From Odobenus rosmarus divergens (lineage: Eukaryota > Chordata > Mammalia > Carnivora > Odobenidae): a stretch of 64,000 nucleotides of DNA. The DNA lies in assembly GCF_000321225.1 (NCBI RefSeq), contig NW_004450562.1, positions 404,486-468,485 of the forward strand, in the 5' to 3' direction. Below are positions 35,448 through 44,965 of the stretch, piece by piece (position 1 is the stretch's first letter; every line of letters starts with the position of its first letter). Below the pieces are notes generated by a model, which saw only the letters and a program-made list of their open reading frames with translations, was not told the origin of the DNA and did no database searches. Position numbers and translations under genes: made by a program.

Positions 35448-35493
35448 GCAAAAAAAAAAAAAAAAAATCTTTAAAAAAAAAAAAAAAAAAAAA
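35448..35493 (+). repeat. Double A-tract with SINE-like tail motif
   Basis: About 18 As, then TCTTT, then about 21 As: the AAATCTTTAAAA text of a Can-SINE 3' tail, without a recognisable Can-SINE body upstream. Confidence 0.6.
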
Positions 35494-35734
35494 TATCCAG
35501 CTCTCTCCCTATTCTGATAAAAGCCTGTAGGACAAATTCTGGCTGTTTTTTACTGATAAATGTTTATAAAGCCCCCTGAATGCCAAGCATGATGCAGAGC
35601 AAGGACTATGCAGAGCTTCTGCAAATCTCTCCAGAGGGTGTGTCCTCCTTTGAGATCTGAGGCTGAAAAGATCTTATTTGGTGAAGAGTCTTGATTTGTT
35701 ATTTGTGTACTGGTGAGGGGTTTTATAACATATT

Positions 35735-35772
35735 AAAAATGTATATATGTGTGTGTATGTGTGTGTGTGTAT
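35735..35772. repeat. (GT)n-rich microsatellite
   Basis: TATATATGTGTGTGTATGTG then GTGTGTGTGT; impure. Confidence 0.85.
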
Positions 35773-35859
35773 TTTTTGTGATCAGGCATGTCACGGTGTG
35801 TATTAAACACCAATAATACATCCAACTCTGGCTTTTGGGTGGGACATAGGGAAGCAGAG

Positions 35860-36110
35860 TGGGATGTGGGTCAAAAGCATGGACTCTCAAATCAGCTTGG
35901 ATGGGTTCAAATCCCATCCTTCCTGTGATGAGCTTTGGGACCCTCAGCATGTTACTTAGCCATTCTGTGCCTCAGTTTCCTCCCATTCAAAAGGGGGATC
36001 ATGATGGCACCCACTTCACTGGCTGGGAGAAGAGGAAATGAAATGCATGAGGAGCACTGAACGTGATATGAAGCAGGTGCTCAACAAAGGCTGTTAATGA
36101 TAGTAGTAGT
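35860..36110 (+). repeat. MIR SINE, near full length
   Basis: AAAGCATGGACTCTCAAATC, GGTTCAAATCCCATCCTTCC, TGCCTCAGTTTCCTCCCATT and a GCAGGTGCTCAACAAAGGCT end match the whole MIR. Confidence 0.88.
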
Positions 36111-36700
36111 TCTTAATTAGCTTAAGAGGTTCACATCAGTAAGAATTGAAGGTACAAGACCTGATTTCTGTTCTTGCGTTTGCAGTCTTTTGGGGGAGAT
36201 TAGACTAAAGTACTCGATACTACTAACAGGTTACTATGTGACAGTGGCAAGGAAGTCCAAATGGTGTGGTTTGTATTGCACGTCCTACAGGAGCTGGGGG
36301 AGCTCCCGGGAGGATATGGGGCTCCCTGTGGACATGTCAGAGGGGTGAAAGGAGGGGGAAGGACCATGTGGCAGGTATCGGGGGAACATTCCAGACCAGT
36401 TGGGTGGGCAGTGATTGCCAGGGTTGGGGGTGGTGAGGGGGCCAGCTGGGATCTACTTCATCCAGAGGTGAAATGACAGGGGCCTGTGGAGTGGAAATGG
36501 GCTGAGAGAGGCAGAGAAGCTACTGCTTCTCTTCCTCCTCTTCCGTAGTATAAATGCTTTTACTGTATTTTCATAACTATTGACCTGGAATTGTAGGATG
36601 CAAAGTTGGGGAATTTCTCATGGCTACGTTGATGTATAGAAAACAAACTTGCAGCATCCTTATCTGTTGAGAGGATTACTGAGAACTTGGGTGGAGTGGG
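36111..36700. other. Unresolved old repeat and unique sequence
   Basis: Parts (CAAGACCTGATTTCTGTTCT, GGGGGAGATTAGACTAAAGT) recall an old interspersed repeat. No gene is seen. Confidence 0.35.
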
Positions 36701-36714
36701 GGGAAACTTTAAGT

Positions 36715-37165
36715 AGATACAATTTGTTGTTACAAAATTCCTAAAGCTTCTTATTAAAGCATAACATACTCACAGGAAAGGGCACAGATCATAACTGTAG
36801 CTTGATAGATTGTCACAAACTGAACACACCTGTGTAAGCAGCACCTAGATTAAGAAACAGACTCTTGGCAAGCACCCCAGAAGCTCCGTTGTGCCCTCCT
36901 CAACCTCTGCTCCCCAACTACAACCGCTGTCATGACTGCTAACAGCGTGGGGTCGTTTGACCTGGTTCTGGGCTTTCTGCAGACAGACTCATATGTCAGA
37001 CCCTCTTGTGTTTGGTGTCTTGGCCTCAGCATCTTCTCACGAAGAGCAATCCTTGTTGTGACAAGTAGTTTTAACTCATCTGTTCTCATTGTTGTGAACT
37101 ACCACTATTTATTTCATTAATTCTATTGCTGATGAGCATTGGGGCCACTTCTGGCTTGGAGCTTG
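36715..37165 (-). repeat. Old L1 3' part, split by an LTR
   Basis: AAGCATAACATACTCACAGG, GATTAAGAAACAGACTCTTG, CTACCACTATTTATTTCATT, then a TGATGAGCATTGGGGCCACT segment read as reversed L1. The text continues at 37679 after the LTR. Confidence 0.7.
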
Positions 37166-37171
37166 AGGTAG

Positions 37172-37678
37172 GTCAAGTGATGATGGCCCCTTGAAAGATG
37201 TCCATGACCTAATCCCTGGTCATAGTACCATTCACTGGTAATACTTGTGACTAAGTTACCCTATATGGCAAAGAGGCTTAGTAAAGGTTAGTTAAGGATT
37301 GTGACATGGAGAGATGATACTGAATTATCTGGATGGGACAACTGTAACAAGGATCCTTACAAGAAGGAAGAGAGAGGGTCCGGTTCAGAGAATGAGCCAT
37401 GGAAGTGGAAGCAGAGGTGAGAGAAGAGATTTGAAGATGCTACGCTGTTGGCTCTGAAATGGAGGAAGGGGCCAGGAGCTGAGGAATGCAGGTGGTTTCC
37501 AGAAGCTGGAAAGGACAAGGGAATAGATTGTCCTCTAGAGTTTCAGAAAGAATGCAGCTCTGCTGACCCATTTTAGACCATTTCTGACCTCCAGAACTAT
37601 CAGATGATAAATTTGTGTTGTTTTATGCCACTAAGTTTGTGGTAATTTGTTACAACAGCAATAAGAAACTAATAGAAG
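37172..37678 (+). mobile_element. MaLR-type (MLT1-like) solo LTR inserted in L1
   Basis: Begins near TGATGATGGCCCCTTGAAAG. It carries ATCCCTGGTCATAGTACCAT, AACAAGGATCCTTACAAGAAG, GGAATGCAGGTGGTTTCCAG, TAAATTTGTGTTGTTTTATGCC and ends TTACAACAGCAATAAGAAAC. This is a full-length-looking, noncoding LTR with no internal retroviral sequence. Confidence 0.75.
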
Positions 37679-37870
37679 GCTGTTATGCATAGTGCTACTG
37701 AGAACATTCTAGAAAATGTCTTTTGGTGCACATATGGACCTAGGAGCAAGTGCAAGTATTCCCGCAATCCTCAAAGCTGGTTAGACCCATTTGTGCTCCC
37801 ACCAACAGCAGGGGTGAGAGTTGTGGTTGCTTTACATCCTCACCAACACTCAGTGCTTCCTGAGAAGAGA
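37679..37870 (-). repeat. Old L1, continuation after the LTR
   Basis: TACTGAGAACATTCTAGAAA, ATGTCTTTTGGTGCACATAT, TGTGCTCCCACCAACAGCAG and CTTTACATCCTCACCAACAC continue the reversed L1 from 37165 in order. Confidence 0.75.
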
Positions 37871-38684
37871 GATTTTTCAGTGAAGAATTAGCAGGACTTG
37901 GTGTCCAAGGGACACAGTTGTGCCTTGCTGGAAGTTGGTGCTCAGCAAATGCTGGTCAATGCTGATCCAGGCAGCTGAGGAGAGGAATGAGAAAGTGGTG
38001 GTGCCAAGAGTTTCTAGTTGGGGTGAAGTGGGATTCCTCTTCCATGGAAGTGACTGGGGATGGGAAATCCTGAGTCACTTTAGATTAATACAGAACTTTC
38101 CAGCTTCAGAGTTAGAACACCTCTTATCTTTGCAACTTTGTGATTGAGCAAGGTGAGTGATGGGTATCATGCAGTGGCAGAAAGCCTGTGCTGTTCAGCT
38201 GGCTGCTCAGAGTTTGAAAACTGCCCTCATGTAAGCGCTGTGACTTTAGGCTACCCACACCCTTCGGAGCTCTGGTTTTGCCATCTGATAAATGGGCGTG
38301 GTCCTGCCTTCCCTGTGGGGCTGTGGGTGGATGAGAAGCCTCCGTGTGCAAACCCTGTGTTTACTGCCTGTGCACAGCTGCTGAATCAGAGGTAGCTGTG
38401 GTTATTAGGGACAACTGTATTAAGCTCATAAATTCCTTTTATAGAAATTGGCAACCCTGGGTTCAGAGTGTTCAGAATGTTCAGGGACTGAGTGACTGTC
38501 TTGAGGGGGGGTCTGAGAATATCACCCATTTGGTTGGCATCCAGGTTGGGTGGTGTCAGGATCATGGTCCACCCTCCTAGGGCTTTATAGAGACACCATC
38601 TCGCCATAGCCCCCCATTCCTGCAACTGCTTTTGAAACTATTCATTCTTCATTTGTTCATTCATTCATTCAGCCGTTACTGAGC
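37871..38684. other. Unique sequence, no gene seen
   Basis: A short (ATTC)n run lies near 38641-38672. Nothing else is supportable. Confidence 0.4.
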
Positions 38685-38915
38685 TTTACCGTGCACATTA
38701 TAATATACTGGTTAGGGGCACAGACTCCCAGATCAAATGCTTGGTGCAAGTCTCAATTTTACCATTTTGTTGTTCTGTATGGCCTTTGGCCAAATCTTAA
38801 CTTCTTTGTGCCCAGTTTCCTGATTTGTAAAATGAGGCAGTATCTGCCTCCCAGGGCTGATGTGAGAAATGGATGAAATAATCCATGACAGAGCCTGGCC
38901 TTGAGCACCCCTCAG
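38685..38915 (+). repeat. MIR SINE, near full length
   Basis: ATACTGGTTAGGGGCACAGA, TTTCCTGATTTGTAAAATGA and GATGTGAGAAATGGATGAAA follow the whole MIR. Confidence 0.82.
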
Positions 38916-39580
38916 GGCTGGGGTACAGAGTAGGGTGCCCTCAGTCCTTGCCCCTTGCCACAGGCAGAAAGGTGATGGTTTATCAGAACCTGACCCAGAA
39001 ATAGCTGGTGGTTCCTTTGAGGGCAGGCTCTGACCCCTCACAGCTGCTCGGGAAATGTGGCGTTGAGAGTTGGCATAATTTGGGGCTATAGGTGTTGAAC
39101 CCCCTTGCAGCAGTTACTGTGCTGTGGAAGGGCTTGTACACTGAGCAGATGTGGCTTCCAGGCTGAGCTGAGTTGGGCTGCTGAAGTGACTCTGGTGTGG
39201 GCTGCTTGCTTTCTCCCCTCTCCCTTTGTAGTGGGGATGGTGGGGATGTGGTGACCCCTCTGAGACTCCGAGCCCATGTCTCACTACCCTTCCATCTCTC
39301 CTCATTCCAGGATCCACATCTTCCCTCTTGCCTTATTCTGGGCCCCTCTGTAATGCACATGCCTTAGCTGATGAAGTTAGCTCTGATGGAAGCCAGAGCA
39401 GTGGTCCCAGACAGGGATCCAGATGCTAAAAATATCTCATGGTGTGCTCTTTGCCAGTTAAATAAAAGAGCAGCATTGTAGACTATGGCTGGGGATAGTC
39501 TAACACTGACCCTTTCCAATGCCTTGGGGTGCAGGAGTCCAAGGTATCCAGTCCTGCTCACCTGGATTTGAGAGTTTATC
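38916..39580. other. Unique sequence, no gene seen
   Basis: Minus-strand frames at 38983-39360 show no domain. No repeat is recognised. Confidence 0.4.
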
Positions 39581-39593
39581 CTAATTGTGCCTT

Positions 39594-39710
39594 TAAAAAA
39601 AAAAAAGATTTTATTTTTTAAGTAATCTCTGCACCTAAAATGGGGCTCGAACTTACAACCCTGAGATCAAGAGTCGCATGCTGTACCAAATGAGCCAGCC
39701 AGGTGTTCCC
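39594..39710 (-). repeat. Can-SINE, short old form
   Basis: Reversed: AAAAGATTTTATTTTTTAAG, CTAAAATGGGGCTCGAACTT and head CAAATGAGCCAGCCAGGTGT. CTAATTGTGC and CTAATGGTGC at 39581 and 39711 are the flanking duplication. Confidence 0.93.
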
Positions 39711-39724
39711 CTAATGGTGCTTTG

Positions 39725-41097
39725 ATCTGGAAAAAAGGCCAGACTCATGGTGGGGCAGATGGAGGAGGATAGTAGGAGGGAGATTGGGCCAAGCAGATTT
39801 GATGCTCAACAGGCTGATGCACCAGCATGGAAGATCATGGAAGATCATAGGTGTCCAAATTACCCCTAACCCCCTTTTGCCTAAGAGGCATCAGGTTGAA
39901 GGCCAGTCCTCCATCTCTCAATATGGTCTACACAGCCAGTCTTCCAGTGTTGAAACTGATGGCTGTTTCTTTCTTTGGTTGACACCAAATGAAGCAGCTG
40001 GTTTGGGTTTGGGACCATGCTGTAGAAAGAGAATCTGCTTTAATGTTAACCCCACCCCAGGTGGTGAGGAACGCAGTACCTGAGACTGAGGAGGGAAGCT
40101 CAGTGTTCTATCTCAGACTCAGCTGGGGCAACTGCTCAGGGGGTGGAAGAGTGAGCGGGCAGAATCCTCCACGCATTGAAATGTTCTCTCTCTGTCTCAT
40201 CCCTGTGTCTTCCTGGTTTCTGTTGCTTTCAAGCACATAGACTCGAATCCTTAAATGTGGGTATCATGTTCATTGGGTTATTTTACCACTCCAAGTAGTC
40301 ATTTTGTGAAGTAAAGCTTACAGCTCATACTTGTGGATTCCAGTGTTCCTAATTCTGCCAGGTACCCTGCTCTTGACAGTCTTCACACTAGAAGGTATTA
40401 CATGCTCATTAACATCTTCATCCATCTAACACTGATGGGGTACTACTTAAATTACATGTGGTTTTACCAAAGTTGTGATTGAAAATAGTTTGGCCTTACC
40501 TATCTCCATAGACATAGCATGTCATAAGCTCCAAATAACCAAACTCATCCTCAGGAGGGTCCCAAAGGTAATATTTAAGGATAGCGCCAACTGTGATGAG
40601 AGTTAACTAGTCATACAAATAGGATCAAATAAAACAGGGACTTAAAGAATAAAGCAATTTCTCTCTAAGGTTGCAAGGTGAGAGGGTGGTCCTGCTCCAC
40701 GTAGTCAATCACAGGCCCAGGTGCCTTCTATCTTGTTGCTCCGTTGTTTCCAAATGCGTGGTAATCATCTGCACAGTCCGAACTGAGGTCTAGCATGTGG
40801 GAGCCAGTGAGAAGGGTGGACAAGGTGTGCCAAGTCGTAAAACCTAGATGGGGAAGTGGCACCTTTCCTCTCTCATTCCCCTGGGAAGTTAGATACCTGG
40901 CCACACCTACCTGCAAGTACACTGGGGAGATGTAGTCCCTGATAAAACTTGAATAACTGTGGAAGAAAGGGAGATTGGATTTTAATTGTCACTGGACCAC
41001 CTTTGACATATTCCCCTTGTATGTATTTAATGCAGCTCTTTGTGTATTTATAACATAAATATGCCCAGGTTATACATATTGGTTGTTTTGCTTTCAG
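39725..41097. other. Mostly unique sequence
   Basis: No definite repeat is seen. A tandem GGAAGATCAT pair occurs at about 39829-39848. The polypyrimidine tract of the candidate exon ends this stretch. Confidence 0.4.
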
Positions 41098-41190
41098 AAA
41101 GAAGACCTGGGTCAGCCATGCTGTGTCTATGGACAGTTTCACAGTAATGAATCAGAGTGTCTTCAGAGGGATGGAAGAAAACAAGGAAAG
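41098..41190 (+). other. Candidate internal exon (93 nt)
   Basis: A T-rich tract ending TTTTGCTTTCAG (AG at 41096-41097) precedes 93 nt that end AAG|GTAAAAAT, a moderate donor at 41191. The segment matches no repeat I recognise. Two of its three frames are open throughout. One of these has an ATG at 41129-41131 followed by MDSFTVMNQSVFRGMEENKE and continues open into the donor. It could be a second exon carrying a start codon, downstream of the first exon at 8.7 kb. I do not recognise the peptide, and chance acceptor/donor pairs of this quality are not rare in 64 kb, so confidence is low. Confidence 0.22.
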
Positions 41191-41301
41191 GTAAAAATAT
41201 CTTTAAAAATTTAAAATTTTAAAATTCTCACATGCAACAATTAAATGCAGTGTAGGACTTAGATGAACTAAATCTGTATACATCAGTGGAGGCCATCAAG
41301 A

Positions 41302-41369
41302 ATTGGAAATAGTAGGATTTCGTGCTCGCTTCGGCAGCACATATACTAAAACTGGAAATAGCAGGATTT
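41302..41369. repeat. Target-site duplication around the U6 piece
   Basis: A 19-base segment at 41302-41320 recurs at 41351-41369 with two substitutions. Both copies contain TGGAAATAG followed by AGGATTT after one variable base. The copies abut the U6-derived 30-mer on both sides. Confidence 0.8.
41321..41350 (+). pseudogene. RNU6: U6 snRNA 5'-end retropseudogene fragment
   Basis: The bases from 41322 match the first ~29 nt of U6 snRNA, the 5' stem-loop GTGCTCGCTTCGGCAGCAC followed by ATATACTAAA. The rest of U6 is absent and there is no poly(A) tail. The piece is flanked by 19-bp direct repeats (41302-41320 and 41351-41369, two mismatches), which marks insertion by target-primed reverse transcription. 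U6 continues AATTGGAA after this point and the left target repeat also contains AATTGGAA, suggesting microhomology priming. It lacks a promoter and is not functional. Confidence 0.85.
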
Positions 41370-41639
41370 CTTGTGTCCCCTTTCCCAATCTCCAATTTCT
41401 GACACCAGAGGAGGATACCTTTGTTAAGTATGAGAGATTATTTTCTAAGACTTAGAAGGAAGAGTTGGTATAAATAGAACTAATGTGGTATAGAATTAAA
41501 TATTTGATTCTAAAAGGTATGGACACTCATTCCTAGAAACTGTGGACACTTGCTCAGATGATTATGTCTACATGTGTGGGTGGCCAGTCCCTGAGAGAAG
41601 GCAAAGACAGCCCGTCAACTTTTGGCAGCTACATCTTTC

Positions 41640-42335
41640 TCTTTCTTCCACTTCTTCTTTTTCTTCTTAAAAATAAATGTATTCATTTAATTTTATTTTA
41701 ATGCCCAAGAGATGCATAGATACATTTTTTCCTAGTTAAAAATAGGTGACACAGCCTCCCCCAATTTCATTCCCAGCCTTTTCACTCCACACCTGTCTTT
41801 CCCAGAAGTAACTACTGTGACCTACTTTTGTGCATTTCCTTCCAGAACTTTTTCTAGGTGCTTACATACAGAGAAAAAAGCCATTCTTTCTTTCTCTTCC
41901 CCCCTCCTTTCTCTTCTTTTGATACAGGCAGTCATACTATGCTTATTGGTCTATTTTGTAATCTTTTAAAAAAAATTCAATAGTATGTCTTAAAATGTTT
42001 TCAAGACAGTATATGAGAATCTTCCTTTTATCTGCTACAAAATGAATAGTGTATGCATGGCATAAGAATCCCACTGTTTATTGAGCCATGTTCTCGTGGG
42101 TGGTGGGTAAGTGGGTCCCATTGTTTGCCTTTATATTGTGTTGGGAGGCGCTTTCTGGTATGTGCCTCCTGCACACATGGGCAGCTATTTCTCTTAGGAA
42201 GTTATTGAGGAGTAGATTTGTTGTGCCATCCTGTGTATACATTTAAGATCTTACTAAATATTGCCAAGTCATTCTCTAAAGACCACTTGTCAACAGGGTG
42301 CCAGATCTCCTATTTGCCTGCTCTCCTGCTGCACC
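41640..42335 (-). repeat. Old L1 3' UTR, degenerate
   Basis: GCATTTCCTTCCAGAACTTT, TGTTTTCAAGACAGTATATG, CACTGTTTATTGAGCCATGT and CAAGTCATTCTCTAAAGACC follow reversed old L1 3' UTR. Confidence 0.6.
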
Positions 42336-42689
42336 CCAGCTCTTTATGCTCTTTTGTTTTTGACGGTCCATTGGGTGGTATCTCTCCATGGTTGTCATTT
42401 CCTCCCCCTTCTCTTTACTCTGGGGAAGTTCATCTCCTCAGGTCTCTCTGTTACCTGGTTTCATCTCCCAATGGCAGATGGTGAGCTCTGTCTTTAAACG
42501 GGTTTAGTGACCCATCCCAAGGCCCAGGACATCTGGGAAGTCCTGGTCATATCTGAGAGTGGGTGCCACTTCGTTTTCTCGTCTGTAAAGTATCCAAGCA
42601 TGCTTCTCCAGGAGAGTGTGTCACAGGATTACCTGCTTCTCTCTTGACTGCTGGTTTTGAAGAGCCTTTGGTTGGATTTTCCTACTTCA

Positions 42690-42880
42690 GGTGGTTCCAC
42701 CCACCACCCACTGTCACCGCCATCATCACCATTGGGAACCATCTGAGAAGATGCTATGTGTCAGGCTCTGTGTGGATCACTGGGCTGATGTATCTCATTT
42801 AATTCTCACATGGCCCTATATGATAGGGAGTTGTGTTCTTACCCTCATTATGGCTAGTAGGCAACATAGGGCAGAAATTC
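42690..42880 (-). repeat. MIR relic
   Basis: GCTATGTGTCAGGCTCTGTG, TATCTCATTTAATTCTCACA and GGCCCTATATGATAGGGAGT follow reversed MIR. Confidence 0.7.
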
Positions 42881-43229
42881 ATTCAAAACCAAGCTCATTT
42901 GGGGCTATAGGTGTCATTCAAAACCAACCCAAACAGCAAAAACCCTATCTCACCATGGAGCTCCAGCTCCTAGCGTTGCCCTCACTTGCAGTGACCAACA
43001 GACCCACACTGAGTTCTCCTTGAGGACGGAGCTGTGGGGCCATCACGCCCGTGTTTGCTGTTGCGTTGGCCACACCCAGTTGTTATTCCGCATCCATGGC
43101 CTTCCGGGGGGAGAGGTCCCTAGCCGGCATGTGAACACAGTTTCCTACATATCATTAGCTCCTCTGTCTGGGGTCCAGTTGGGTGGCAGCCTCACCTGAG
43201 TTTGTCCAAAATGCTTCTCTGGAAAGGGG

Positions 43230-43599
43230 TTTTCCAGTGTTAGAAAACAAAATCCAACCAAGTAAATTTGAAGATCGAATTGGCATTTATTAAACAATTC
43301 ATCACCTGGGAAAGTAGAAAGGAGCTCTGAGGAGGTGAACAGAATAGGAAGGTTTTTATAGGAAGGAGAGTGGGGCAAGGAAGTTATTAGCAAAAGAAAA
43401 GATTGTTTCAGGTCAAGACACCTTTTTTTGGGTCAGGGAGGGAATGGCAGGGTTTTAATCTTGCAGATGACCTCACTAGTGCTGATGAAAAAATTTCAGG
43501 TTGAATTCTAAAAAGGTCACCTTCCTGGGATAGGTTGAAACTATAATGAAGTCTTGGTTTGCTGTTGTGGGGGGGGAAATGACTCCAATTTGGGCTTAG
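43230..43599. repeat. Unresolved LTR-like old repeat
   Basis: AATTTGAAGATCGAATTGGC, ATTTATTAAACAATTCATCA and AGGAGCTCTGAGGAGGTGAA recall a dispersed LTR-like element. I cannot name the family. Its right side is cut by a Can-SINE. Confidence 0.35.
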
Positions 43600-43723
43600 T
43601 TTTTTTTTTTTTCTTTCTTTCTTTTTTTTTTAGGTTTATTTATTTATTTAAGTAATCTCTACCCTCAGCGTGGGTGTCAAAACTCACGACCCCAAGTTTA
43701 AGAGTCACCTGACTGAGCCAGGC
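43600..43723 (-). repeat. Can-SINE, short old form
   Basis: Reversed: long impure T-tract, TTTATTTATTTATTTAAGTA, CAGCGTGGGTGTCAAAACTC and head ACTGAGCCAGGC. It is truncated at the head. Confidence 0.85.
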
Positions 43724-44334
43724 TTGTCTTTTTTGGTGTTGTTATTTTTTAACACCAGGTTGTGCATATTTGTCATTGGAATTGATCTGCTTTATTAGGA
43801 TAAATACACCCACTGAGCTGTGGAAGGAAGTGTGTCACTTGCCCCCATAGGCCCAATCAGTCACCCTACTCTAAAATTGCAAGTTTAGATCTCATTCTAA
43901 AGGCAGGCAGTGTGCAATTCCGGAGGCCTTCCTGAGGCCCCTTCCCATGATGTTTCAGAGACATGAAAGCTTAGACCCAGATAATCATAGGCTCACTATT
44001 ATAATTTCTTGCTCTTCATCAGTAGTTTTAAGCAGTCTGGCCTAGGGTGATGATGTGATTGTCTGAGTTCACACAGAGACAAGCCTCGGGCTCAGGTCCC
44101 AGGTCTGGCTCTGGCCCTTTGTACATCACAGCTAGTCTAGTGTTGTTATTAGAACACTGATCAGCACTTGTTCCAAAAAATGAGCTGATTAGCCAATAAT
44201 GCCAATAATGAAGGAAACTTGTCCATTGATCCATCAATTGATTATTCATTCAGTAGGCCTTTATGAATACTACCTGTGCACCAGACACAGAAGGATGCGT
44301 AAGGTGAGTTCTTAGAGGATCCAGAGTCGTGGGT
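43724..44334. other. Unique sequence, no gene seen
   Basis: The left part may continue the LTR-like repeat broken at 43600. Nothing else is supportable. Confidence 0.35.
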
Positions 44335-44505
44335 GGGGATGGCATACACTATGAGCAGTGGTTAAGTGGAAAACTAGTTCTTCACTGGTCAGTGGGGATA
44401 ATAATAGGATCTCCTGCAGTGAGTTGCTGGGGCTCACCCTGAGTTAATCACAGTAAAGTACTTGGCATATAGTAAGCACTTAATAAAGGTGGCTGTTTTC
44501 ATGTT
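44335..44505 (+). repeat. MIR relic
   Basis: CAGTGGGGATAATAATAGGA, then ACTTGGCATATAGTAAGCAC and TTAATAAAGGTGGCTG, match MIR 3' half. Confidence 0.75.
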
Positions 44506-44594
44506 TGTTTGTATATTTTTATTCTCACATAGGGTGAGGAACCTACGAAGATTTTTTATCAGGAGGCTGATAGGGCAAGACCTATGTTTTATTT

Positions 44595-44786
44595 TTATTT
44601 TTTTAAAAGATTTATTTATTTATTTGAGAGAGTGAGACAGCATGAGCAGGGGGAGGGGCAGAGGGAGAGGGAGAAGGGGACTCCCCGCTGAGCAGGGAGC
44701 CCAGTGCGGGGCTCGATCCCAGTACCCTGAGATCATGACCTGAGCCGAAGGCAGATCCCCAACTGACTGAGCCACCCAAGCGCCCC
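44595..44786 (-). repeat. Can-SINE, full length
   Basis: Reversed: AAAAGATTTATTTATTTATT, GAGAGAGTGAGACAGCATGA, CAGTGCGGGGCTCGATCCCA and head GACTGAGCCACCCAAGCGCC. Confidence 0.95.
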
Positions 44787-44834
44787 GAAATGGTAATCAG
44801 TTGACACAATTTCTCATCCTATATGTATTTATAT

Positions 44835-44965
44835 TTTAGTGTCTGCCTCACTGACGGGACTGTGAATTCCATGGGGCCAGATCTTACCTGTTTTGCTCAC
44901 TATCATTTACCCAGCGTGTGGCACACAGTAGGTGCTCACTAGTGTTTCTGGACTGATGAGTGTAG
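44835..44965 (+). repeat. L2 LINE 3' end
   Basis: GGGACTGTGAATTCCATGGG, TGTGGCACACAGTAGGTGCT and GGACTGATGAGTG match the L2 3' end. Confidence 0.8.

Noticed and set aside
41322..41356. Functional U6 snRNA gene
   Set aside because: Only the first ~30 nt are present, with no U6 body, no T-run terminator and no PSE/TATA promoter at the right distance.
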